Program-made: the position numbers and the translations under genes
Source: Bacteroidaceae bacterium
GTDB taxonomy: Bacteria; Bacteroidota; Bacteroidia; Bacteroidales; Bacteroidaceae
Assembly (NCBI GenBank): GCA_030843315.1
Contig: JAUUPT010000015.1
Span: forward strand, 1-64,000
Length of the DNA: 64,000 nt
Reading direction: 5' to 3'
Shown here: in pieces, positions 51,812-59,548 of the stretch
Numbering within the stretch: position 1 is the first letter of the stretch
Layout: every line of letters begins with the position of its first letter
The notes under the pieces: model-generated
Database searches by the model: none
What the model saw: the letters and a program-made list of their open reading frames with translations, nothing else
What the model was told of the DNA's origin: nothing

Positions 51812-52833
51812 TATGAAAGTGTTTTAAGTAGGTTCTGTAAGTGTTCTGTTGAATATCTCTTTAGTATGTCTGCATCCAGATGGTAGAGAATCAGTTCCCG
51901 ATCCTCATGTTTCAGCTTCTTTCTGAGCGTGGCGGCTGCCTCTTGCAATGTTTCGGGACTTACTTCTTCTATCTTTAACTCATAGCCTTTGTTTATCCAC
52001 ATTCCTCTGAGGTAATGGGACTGGAGTATTTTGTATACGCCTTCCCGCTGTTTTCTGTAATATTCGGGATGGGCGTATATATCTGCTTCGCACACGCCGT
52101 TAATCAGTTTTATTTTGTCAAAGGAGTTCCTTACGATTCCCCAACTGTAAAGGGGGAGGGCTATATCCAAGTGTAGCGGATAGGTGCGTGCTTGCTCTAT
52201 ATAAAGCGCAGCTTCTTTATTATCCAGTATTGTGTTCGGGCTGTCGAAATCGGTGGGCTCGGAAGTGGCATAATACATCAGCACACCCTTGCTCACGGGC
52301 GGGATGCCCGTTCGGGTACTGTACTTTATCTGATGGAGGCGAATGGTGCAGGATATAAGTGCCTCCGGTTTCAACCGCGATACGGATTCGAGGAATTTGA
52401 AATATACCCCCTTTGTTTTCTCCGTCCAGTCGCAATCAAACTGATATTCTTGTGGAGACTTACCAAAGCGAGAGGCGTACATGGCATCCATTTTCTTGAT
52501 ACATCTTTCCGCCAAAGTATCGACTTCCTCGGAAGGACATCGGAGGAAAGTCCGGTTCGTAAGGAATATTACCGGAACTACTTCTCCGCTCAGTCGGCAG
52601 GTATCGGGAGAGTACTCCGCCATAGGCAGTGCACCGCGTCCTTTGTCGTCTACATCGAAGAGACGGAGATAAAACTTCTTGGCTTCTATCCGGCTAAGAT
52701 AAGCCGTGTCCGCATCTTCTGCCGACAGCTTGCTTTTCCATACATAGAATGCAGGGGTAATGGTCGTTCGGTCCGCACAGCCGGACAGTAGTACGAGCAT
52801 CATAGTCAGTTCAAGCAGTCGTATCTTTTGCAT
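51811..52833 (-). CDS. Hypothetical lipoprotein (340 aa)
   Basis: A 340-aa protein with a lipoprotein signal (LLELTMMLVLLSGC, Cys at residue 19). The sequence has DCDWTEKTKGVYF and a LALPLYSWGIVRN-like strand (here IALPLYSWGIVRN), which resembles TIM-barrel glycosidase-like lipoproteins, but I cannot name a family. It is coupled to the 756-aa secreted protein by a TAATG junction. The two probably work together in the envelope. Confidence 0.7.
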   Translation of the reverse strand: MQKIRLLELTMMLVLLSGCADRTTITPAFYVWKSKLSAEDADTAYLSRIEAKKFYLRLFDVDDKGRGALPMAEYSPDTCRLSGEVVPVIFLTNRTFLRCPSEEVDTLAERCIKKMDAMYASRFGKSPQEYQFDCDWTEKTKGVYFKFLESVSRLKPEALISCTIRLHQIKYSTRTGIPPVSKGVLMYYATSEPTDFDSPNTILDNKEAALYIEQARTYPLHLDIALPLYSWGIVRNSFDKIKLINGVCEADIYAHPEYYRKQREGVYKILQSHYLRGMWINKGYELKIEEVSPETLQEAAATLRKKLKHEDRELILYHLDADILKRYSTEHLQNLLKTLS

Positions 52834-53059
52834 GATTCAAAGATACTGTGAGAACACTATATGGTTATATAGTTCCTATATCTTTTAACGATTTTTGACG
52901 GGAAAAGTATTGCACCGTTTGTCTGCTTCCGCTGCCTTCTCTTAACAAAATAGATAAATAAATCGACCTTACCATAGCAAAATATCAAATGTTTTATTTA
53001 CTTTGCAACGATTTACAACCGAATTAATACCGATTATTAAATTTATATTATAGGAAAAC

Positions 53060-54358
53060 ATGATTTGGAATGAAAACATCGAATGCATGGATCGTGAGAG
53101 TCTTCGCAAGATTCAGGGCATTCGTCTTAAAAAGACTGTGGAGCGTGTATATCACGACACTCCTTTCTATCGCAAGAAGATGCAGGAATTGGGCATTACC
53201 CCGGACGATATCAACAGCATCGACGATATTGTAAAGTTACCGTTTACTACAAAATACGACCTTCGGGACAATTATCCCTTCGGACTATGTGCCGTTCCAA
53301 TGAGCCAGATTGTGCGCATCCACGCCTCTTCCGGTACTACCGGAAAGCCTACTGTGGTGGGATATACCCGCAAGGATCTTTCTGTCTGGGCAGAATGTCT
53401 TTCCCGCGCTTTCACTGCTTATGGTGCCGGCAGTTCTGATATCTTCCAGGTGTCCTACGGTTACGGACTCTTTACCGGTGGACTGGGTGCTCACGCAGGT
53501 GCCGAGAATATCGGTGCGTCCGTTATTCCGATGTCCAGCGGTAATACGGAGAAACAGATTACACTGATGCACGATTTCGGTTCGAGCGTGCTTTGCTGCA
53601 CTCCTTCGTATGCGCTCTATTTGGCAGATGCCATCAAGGATTCCGGTTATCCCCGCGAAGAATTCAAGCTGAAGATAGGCGCCTTCGGTGCCGAGCCGTG
53701 GACGGAGAGTATGCGCCGCGACATTGAATCCAAACTGGGCATCAAGGCCTATGACATCTACGGACTGAGCGAAATAGCCGGACCGGGTGTAGGATACGAG
53801 TGTGAGTGCCAGCACGGTACGCACCTCAACGAAGATCACTACTTCCCCGAAATCGTCGATCCGAACACCCTTGAACCCGTTGCTCCCGGTGAAACGGGTG
53901 AGTTGGTCTTTACGCATCTTACCAAAGAAGGCATGCCCTTGCTGCGCTATCGCACCAAAGACCTCACCGCACTGCATTACGATAAGTGTCCTTGCGGACG
54001 TACCCTGGTTCGTATGGATCGCATCCTCGGCCGTAGTGATGATATGCTGATTATCCGCGGTGTAAATGTATTCCCCACTCAGATTGAATCTGTGATTCTT
54101 GAAATGCCGGAGTTCGAGCCGCATTACCTCTTGTTGGTAGACCGCAAGAACAATACCGATACAATGGAGTTGCAGGTCGAAGTGCGTCCCGAATACTATT
54201 CTGATGAAATCAACAAGATGTTGGCTTTGAAGAAGAAGTTGCAGGCCCGTCTGCAAAGTGTACTTGGACTGGGTGTAGACGTCCGCTTGGTAGAGCCGCG
54301 CAGCATCGAACGCAGTGTAGGTAAAGCTAAACGTGTCATTGATAACCGTAAACTTTGA
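53060..54358 (+). CDS. paaK: Phenylacetate-CoA ligase
   Basis: A 432-aa acyl-CoA ligase of the PaaK type. ASSGTTGKPTVVGYT is the ATP-binding loop, YDIYGLSEIAGPGVGYEC the second core motif and RMDRILGRSDDMLIIRGVN the hinge. It activates phenylacetate or a related aryl acid with ATP and CoA. In Bacteroides such genes usually sit with indolepyruvate oxidoreductase genes; here only an ACT-domain gene follows. The length is normal. Confidence 0.93.
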   Translation: MIWNENIECMDRESLRKIQGIRLKKTVERVYHDTPFYRKKMQELGITPDDINSIDDIVKLPFTTKYDLRDNYPFGLCAVPMSQIVRIHASSGTTGKPTVVGYTRKDLSVWAECLSRAFTAYGAGSSDIFQVSYGYGLFTGGLGAHAGAENIGASVIPMSSGNTEKQITLMHDFGSSVLCCTPSYALYLADAIKDSGYPREEFKLKIGAFGAEPWTESMRRDIESKLGIKAYDIYGLSEIAGPGVGYECECQHGTHLNEDHYFPEIVDPNTLEPVAPGETGELVFTHLTKEGMPLLRYRTKDLTALHYDKCPCGRTLVRMDRILGRSDDMLIIRGVNVFPTQIESVILEMPEFEPHYLLLVDRKNNTDTMELQVEVRPEYYSDEINKMLALKKKLQARLQSVLGLGVDVRLVEPRSIERSVGKAKRVIDNRKL

Positions 54359-54392
54359 TAATTTGTAATTAGTAATTTGTAATTGAATAATT

Positions 54393-54818
54393 ATGGTAGC
54401 AAAACAACTTTCCATTTTTTTGGAGAACAAATCCGGTCGTCTCACCGAGGTGACAGAAGTTCTTGCTGAAGAAGGTGTCAATCTTTCTGCTCTTTGCATT
54501 GCCGAGAATGCCGACTTTGGTATTCTGCGCGGCATTGTATCCGAACCGGACAAAGCATATAAGGCTTTAAAAGACCATCATTTTGCTGTGAATATAACGG
54601 ATGTGGTAGGCATCAGTTGCCCCAACATACCCGGTTCGCTGTCAAGAGTGCTCCGTTTCCTCTCCAACGAAGGGGTATTCATTGAATATATGTACTCTTT
54701 TGCCAATGGTCAGACTGCCAATGTAATTATCCGCCCCAATGATATGGAAAACTGCATCCGTGTGTTGACTGAAAAGAAAGTCGATCTGCTGGCGGCAAGT
54801 GATCTGTATAAACTGTAA
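54393..54818 (+). CDS. ACT-domain protein
   Basis: A 141-aa protein with two ACT domains (about 3-65 and 72-138; NKSGRLTEVTEVLAEEGVNL and NIPGSLSRVLRFLSNEGVFI). ACT domains sense amino acids. It follows paaK by 34 bases that consist of an AT-rich intergenic repeat, and probably regulates aromatic amino acid catabolism with it. Confidence 0.85.
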   Translation: MVAKQLSIFLENKSGRLTEVTEVLAEEGVNLSALCIAENADFGILRGIVSEPDKAYKALKDHHFAVNITDVVGISCPNIPGSLSRVLRFLSNEGVFIEYMYSFANGQTANVIIRPNDMENCIRVLTEKKVDLLAASDLYKL

Positions 54819-54829
54819 TTTTAGTGATT

Positions 54830-54950
54830 AATGATTAGTGATCGATGATTAGTGATTAATGATTTGATTAATGATTAGTTGATGTTTTCCCGTAACATTA
54901 TTGCGCAGCAATCACTAACAAATCACTAATCATTAATCACTATTTTATCT
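54830..54950. repeat. AT-rich tandem and inverted short repeats
   Basis: TTAGTGATTAATGATTAG-type words recur directly at 54830-54885 and in inverted form at 54925-54948. The two blocks can form a long stem. This belongs to the class of short AT-rich intergenic repeats also seen at 34404-34437, 37598-37625 and 54360-54385. It may act as a terminator for the paaK-ACT unit. Confidence 0.55.
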
Positions 54951-55020
54951 TTTCCCTCTCCCCATTCGTCCCTTCAAAAGACCTATTCGTCTGGTTTTTG
55001 AAAAATTAAGGCTAGTATCG

Positions 55021-55051
55021 TTGCTTTATTCGATGCGAACCTCTATCTTTG
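55021..55051 (+). promoter_or_regulatory. Promoter of bamD
   Basis: TTG (55021-55023) and TATCTTTG (55044-55051) are 20 bases apart, a good Bacteroidetes promoter, 22 bases upstream of the ATG at 55073. Confidence 0.65.
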
Positions 55052-55072
55052 CGCATTATTTGAATAAAAGTA

Positions 55073-55876
55073 ATGAAGAAGAACATCCTAATAACTCTGC
55101 TTGCAGCCTTGCTGCTCTCCTCGTGTGGAGAATACAACAAATTGCTGAAAAGCACAGATTACGAATACAAGTACGAGGCGGCAAAAAATTACTTCGCAAA
55201 AGGGCAGTACAGTCGTTCTGCAACTCTGCTTAATGAATTGATTGCCATCCTTAAAGGTACAGACAAGGCGGAGGAATCCCTCTACATGCTGGGCATGAGT
55301 TACTATAATCAAAAGGATTATCAAACTGCTGCGCAGACCTTTGTCCAGTATTTTAATGTTTACCCTCGTGGCACATTTGCTGAACTGGCACGTTTCCATG
55401 CCGGCAAAGCTTTGTATCTGGATACTCCTGAACCGCGCCTCGACCAATCCGGTACGTACAGCGCCATCCAGCAGTTGCAGATGTTCATGGAATACTTCCC
55501 GCAAAGTGCAAAGAAGGAAGAAGCCCAGAATATGATATTTGAATTGCAAGACAAGTTGGTGATGAAAGAATATCTTTCTGCCAGACTTTATTACAATATG
55601 GGCAACTATCTGGGTAATAACTACCAGGCTTGTGTCATCACGGCACAAAATGCTTTGAAGGATTATCCTTACACGAATATGCGCGAAGATTTGTCCATAC
55701 TCATACTGCGTGCCAAGTACGAATTGGCCATCTATAGTGTGGACGATAAGAAACCCGAACGCTATCGTGAAACTGTCGATGAGTATTATGCTTTTAAGAA
55801 TGAGTTCCCCGAAAGCAAATACATGAAGGAAGCCGACCGCATCTTCAAAGAATCGCAGAAGATACTGAAAGACTAA
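55073..55876 (+). CDS. bamD: Outer membrane assembly lipoprotein BamD
   Basis: A 267-aa lipoprotein (MKKNILITLLAALLLSSC, Cys 18) with TPR repeats along its length; EYKYEAAKNYFAKGQYSRSA and YLLGMSY-like helices (here LYMLGMSYYNQKDYQTAAQT) are characteristic of BamD/YfiO. It is part of the BAM complex that inserts outer-membrane proteins. First gene of an operon with the omega-like subunit and DUF4293. Confidence 0.9.
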   Translation: MKKNILITLLAALLLSSCGEYNKLLKSTDYEYKYEAAKNYFAKGQYSRSATLLNELIAILKGTDKAEESLYMLGMSYYNQKDYQTAAQTFVQYFNVYPRGTFAELARFHAGKALYLDTPEPRLDQSGTYSAIQQLQMFMEYFPQSAKKEEAQNMIFELQDKLVMKEYLSARLYYNMGNYLGNNYQACVITAQNALKDYPYTNMREDLSILILRAKYELAIYSVDDKKPERYRETVDEYYAFKNEFPESKYMKEADRIFKESQKILKD

Positions 55877-55932
55877 AATAAGATTTAGAGAGTATATATC
55901 GATATAGTAGATTAAATTAGATAGATAAATTT

Positions 55933-56268
55933 ATGGATTACAGAAAGACAAATGCTCCAAGCACCACGGTAACCCGTGATATGATGGAGTTGTGTGAGGA
56001 TACCGGTAATGTATACGAAAGTGTAGCAATTATTGGAAAGCGTGCCAACCAGATCAGTGTGGAAATCAAGAATGACCTTTCCAAGAAACTGGCTGAGTTT
56101 GCCTCTTACAATGACAATCTGGAAGAGGTGTTTGAGAACCGCGAGCAAATCGAGATCTCCCGCTATTATGAGAAATTGCCGAAACCGACTTTGATTGCGA
56201 CTCAAGAGTACATCGAAGGTAAGATTTACTATCGTAACCCGGCTAAGGAAAAAGAAAAATTGCAGTAA
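55933..56268 (+). CDS. rpoZ: RNA polymerase omega-like subunit (Rpb6 type)
   Basis: A 111-aa protein. Residues about 22-60 (NVYESVAIIGKRANQISVEI) match the omega/Rpb6 fold of Bacteroidetes, and the C-terminal extension (about 80-111) is the usual addition in this phylum. Omega helps assemble the polymerase. Its stop overlaps the ATG of DUF4293 by one base. Confidence 0.8.
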   Translation: MDYRKTNAPSTTVTRDMMELCEDTGNVYESVAIIGKRANQISVEIKNDLSKKLAEFASYNDNLEEVFENREQIEISRYYEKLPKPTLIATQEYIEGKIYYRNPAKEKEKLQ

Positions 56269-56729
56269 TGATACAGCGTATTCAATCCGTTTATTTGTTA
56301 TTGGTAACCGTTCTGCTGGTTGTGACTATTTGCATGCCTGTAGGACAGTTTATCGGAGCGGACGGAGTAACAGCCCATGTATTTAAACCGTTAGGCGTAT
56401 CTTTGGCCGACGGAGGATTTCAGTCCACTTGGGGTTTGTTCGGAATATTGTTGCTGAGTGCATTAATTGCGTTATGCACTATATTCTTGTTCCGCAACCG
56501 TATGTTGCAAGTACGCATGACGATATTCAGCAGTATCTTGTTGATAGGCTATTACATCGCTTGCTGCGTATTTATGTTTATATTGAAGAGCGATTTGGGT
56601 GCAGCTTCATTCCAGTTGGGATGGGCACTTTGCCTTCCGGTAGTATCTATCATCCTGAATTATCTGGCCTTCCGTGCTATCTACCGGGATGAGGTGATGG
56701 TGAAGGCGGCAGACAGATTGAGGCCATAA
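56268..56729 (+). CDS. DUF4293-family membrane protein
   Basis: A 153-aa membrane protein with four hydrophobic helices (about 5-25, 50-70, 82-105, 110-133). MIQRIQSVYLLLVTVLLVVT at the N-terminus matches the DUF4293 family of Bacteroidetes, which is often found beside the omega-like gene. Function unknown. Confidence 0.85.
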   Translation: MIQRIQSVYLLLVTVLLVVTICMPVGQFIGADGVTAHVFKPLGVSLADGGFQSTWGLFGILLLSALIALCTIFLFRNRMLQVRMTIFSSILLIGYYIACCVFMFILKSDLGAASFQLGWALCLPVVSIILNYLAFRAIYRDEVMVKAADRLRP

Positions 56730-56765
56730 GAGAAAAGGAGACATATTTGTCTCGGCATTATAAAG

Positions 56766-56798
56766 AAAAAGAGCAACTTTATCGGTTGCTCTTTTTTT
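56766..56798. terminator. Bidirectional terminator
   Basis: AAAAAGAGCAAC (56766-56777) and GTTGCTCTTTTT (starting 56785) form a stem with a T tract on both strands, between DUF4293 and the convergent outer-membrane protein gene. Confidence 0.85.
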
Positions 56799-56841
56799 AT
56801 TGCTCCTCATTCTCCTAAAGGGGAACGGGAATAAGAGTCTG

Positions 56842-57549
56842 TTACTTCTTGAGGTCAAACAGATATGTAATCTTTGCCGTAATAACCCCGTGTGCCGAAC
56901 GGGCGAAGTAGTCTTTCTTAGTACTGTTGTAGAAGTCGGACAGAGCGTAGTAGTATCTTCCTTCCACTATGAAGTTGCCTGCCTTGGTGCGGAGCTCTAT
57001 ACCTGCTCCTCCGGTAATACCGTAGTCGAATTTATTGTCGATGGCTTTGCCATGCTGTTCTACGGTGATGTTGGAAGGAGCTTGTGCAACGGTTGTATCC
57101 CAGTCACCGGCTATCTTTTCACTGTCGCTGATCATGAATCCTACCTGCGGGCCGGCATGGATAAAGAACTGCATACCGCGTTCTTTTCCAAAGGCAAGGT
57201 GGGCAAGGAAAGGTATTTCCACATAATTCATCGTACGGGTATAGCTCACGTCGGGGTAGTCTTCATAATATTCGTCCCAACCGTGCTGCGAAAAGTTTAC
57301 CTCAATCTGGGCACCACAAATCATGTTGAAGTACTTCTCTGAGATATAGCGTGCTGTAAAGCCTCCGTTAATCCCCATCAAGTTCTTCTGTTTGACGGAA
57401 GGGGTGAAGCTGACGCTGTTCATATTGATACCTCCGTTGATACCGATAGCCAAGTTACGGCGCTGATCGCCCACCTGTGCATGTGCGGGCAGTACATATA
57501 TGCCGGCTAAGAAGGCTGCTCCTATAATTGCTTTTAGTTTTATCTTCAT
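56842..57549 (-). CDS. Outer membrane beta-barrel protein (PorT-like)
   Basis: A 235-aa protein. A signal peptide (MKIKLKAIIGAAFLAGIYVLPAHA) is followed by alternating strands with conserved GINGGFTARYISEKYFN and IEVNFSQHGWDEYY, ending ITAKITYLFDLKK with an aromatic-rich final strand. This is an eight-stranded barrel of the PorT/OmpW-like type. Role not known. Confidence 0.8.
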   Translation of the reverse strand: MKIKLKAIIGAAFLAGIYVLPAHAQVGDQRRNLAIGINGGINMNSVSFTPSVKQKNLMGINGGFTARYISEKYFNMICGAQIEVNFSQHGWDEYYEDYPDVSYTRTMNYVEIPFLAHLAFGKERGMQFFIHAGPQVGFMISDSEKIAGDWDTTVAQAPSNITVEQHGKAIDNKFDYGITGGAGIELRTKAGNFIVEGRYYYALSDFYNSTKKDYFARSAHGVITAKITYLFDLKK

Positions 57550-57582
57550 CAGTTATTAATTACTTCATTAATTACGGTTCTC

Positions 57583-59358
57583 TCAATCAAAGTCCAGTTT
57601 CGTCAGCTGGTAGTCCTTGGTGAAGTGTACGAAGAATACTTTCTTGTTGATGAATCCTCCCCAGTTGTTCACCCGCTGGAATTTGAATCCCGTCTGAATG
57701 GGAACTAAATTCAATTCCTGGAAGTTCTTCTCGAACTCAGAGCCATAACGTGACAGCCCTTTCAGGAAGAAGTAACCCGTATCGAAGCCCAGCATTCCGA
57801 ACTTAGGATAGCGTTCGTCCATATCCTTGCCGTACCATCTGCGATAATTCTTGGTGAAGTTGATGGCAGCCGGTAGCAGATTGTTGGTATAGAAAGAGGA
57901 ATAAAAATAAGTGTCCAGTTCAAAGAAAGCTTCCAGATGGTCTTTGGTATAGGTCTGCCACTCCGGATAGCCGAACAGGTGAACTCGGCTTTCAGGCTGT
58001 TCGCGCACCAGCATCGTCAGTTGCGGAAGTATCTTGATCAAAGTTATGTCGCTGCCGGAGGTAGGGATGAAAATATTCTCACGGTCTTTGCGAAGCACTG
58101 TCTTCAGTGATTCTACGGTGGCGTCTTCTTTCAGACTTTTCATCGGGATGGAGCGGTTGCGCAACTCATCCTTCAGGCCTTTGATGAATTCGACTTTGTC
58201 CTTCGTTCCCTGGGTTGCTTCGATAAAGATGACATTGGCATTGGGGAACTGGCGTACAAAGTGGTCGTACACTTCAGAATAGAGGTAAGACTGCGGCGTA
58301 TTTATCTGGTAAACTGCCGGGTTCTGGAATACGGTGTTGTCTTTGGACGTAAACGGTATCACCAGGCGCGTATCATGCTTTTTTGCAAACTCAGCCAGCG
58401 GCTTGATGTGCTGCTGGTACAAAGGGCCGAATATGATATCCATATCCTTCATTTCGCTTTTGGCGAGAATCGTGTTCAGGGAAGCACTCTCCGGGCCGGA
58501 GTTGTAGGTATACAGGTCGATGGAAGTTCCGGTACGCTTCAAGCTGTCAACGGCCATCAGGAGTCCTTCGTAATATTCCACCATGCGTGCAGCTTCGCTT
58601 TTGGATACTCCGTCCAGGAAGGGGAGCACTACGGCAGCCTTAATTGTGCTGAAACGTTCCGTCTCCTTCTTGTTCTCACGGAACAGTTGGCTATCCGTAG
58701 GTATCTGCGATTGTGCTATCTGCTCCACTTGTGCTTTGGGATAGGGGATGCAGAGGAAAGTACCTTTCTTTATTTTGTCTTCACCTTTCAGTTCGGGGTT
58801 GGCAGCAATCAGTTCCGCTTCGCTGATGCCGTATTCGCGGCTGATGCTGAAGACGGTTTCTTTCCGTTTTACCTTGTGCATATCGCGGCAGCGTGATTCT
58901 ACGGGACCGGGAATATCATTGCTCGTCACCACCTTTGTATCGGAAGTAGCAACGCCGGCTTCAGTAGTAGAAGGGATACGGATTACCTGTCCGATGCGGA
59001 AGTTCTCGGCGCTCAATCCGGGATTGGCATCGCAGATGGCTTTGGCAGATACATTATATTTCACAGTCAGCCGGTAGAGGGTTTCGCCGGCTTCGATGGT
59101 ATGATAAGTCTCCTTTTGCACGTTGGCGGCGCTGCGGGGGATGCGTAGCGCACGTCCGATGTATATTTTTTCGTCGCTTCCAGGGTTCAATTTTATGATG
59201 TCCGACTGGCTTACGCCGTACATGCTGGCGATGGAATAAAGGCTTTGACCTTTCTCAATAGTATGCAGAAAATAAGATTGATTCTCTTGTGCTACTGCGC
59301 CGAGGCTGCATGCGCAGGCAAGCAGCAGGAGGCAGATAATGCGGTTAATCGTTTTCAT
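57583..59358 (-). CDS. LysM protein with periplasmic ligand-binding-like domain
   Basis: A 591-aa protein with a lipoprotein-like or cleaved signal (LLLLACACSLGAVAQ). Three LysM repeats (about 29-70, 84-125, 155-200; each with a GQSLYSIASMYGVS-like core) precede a region of about 370 residues resembling a type 1 periplasmic-binding (LppC/receptor-ligand) fold (VVLPFLDGVSKSEA, DIIFGPLYQQHIKPLAEFA). It likely binds peptidoglycan and senses or acts on a ligand. Promoter TATCTTTG at 59403-59410 precedes it. Confidence 0.85.
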   Translation of the reverse strand: MKTINRIICLLLLACACSLGAVAQENQSYFLHTIEKGQSLYSIASMYGVSQSDIIKLNPGSDEKIYIGRALRIPRSAANVQKETYHTIEAGETLYRLTVKYNVSAKAICDANPGLSAENFRIGQVIRIPSTTEAGVATSDTKVVTSNDIPGPVESRCRDMHKVKRKETVFSISREYGISEAELIAANPELKGEDKIKKGTFLCIPYPKAQVEQIAQSQIPTDSQLFRENKKETERFSTIKAAVVLPFLDGVSKSEAARMVEYYEGLLMAVDSLKRTGTSIDLYTYNSGPESASLNTILAKSEMKDMDIIFGPLYQQHIKPLAEFAKKHDTRLVIPFTSKDNTVFQNPAVYQINTPQSYLYSEVYDHFVRQFPNANVIFIEATQGTKDKVEFIKGLKDELRNRSIPMKSLKEDATVESLKTVLRKDRENIFIPTSGSDITLIKILPQLTMLVREQPESRVHLFGYPEWQTYTKDHLEAFFELDTYFYSSFYTNNLLPAAINFTKNYRRWYGKDMDERYPKFGMLGFDTGYFFLKGLSRYGSEFEKNFQELNLVPIQTGFKFQRVNNWGGFINKKVFFVHFTKDYQLTKLDFD

Positions 59359-59402
59359 TCAATAATCATTGGTTTATGTTTACAATCTTCCCAAAGTAGC
59401 TG

Positions 59403-59410
59403 CAAAGATA
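59403..59410 (-). promoter_or_regulatory. -7 element (TATCTTTG) of the LysM gene
   Basis: Minus-strand TATCTTTG, 44 bases upstream of the ATG at 59358. Confidence 0.5.
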
Positions 59411-59514
59411 AGAATATTGCCTAATACTAACCAAAGGATTGCGTTAAGAAATAATATTGTGCTTTTCAAAACTGAAAAATAACTCTTTTCGGCTGATATT
59501 CGGGTAGAAACCCT

Positions 59515-59522
59515 TATTTTTG
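59515..59522 (+). promoter_or_regulatory. -7 element (TATTTTTG) of uvrA
   Basis: TATTTTTG matches TAnnTTTG and lies 26 bases before the ATG at 59549. Confidence 0.5.
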
Positions 59523-59548
59523 CGAATTAAATGATAGGATAAAACAAC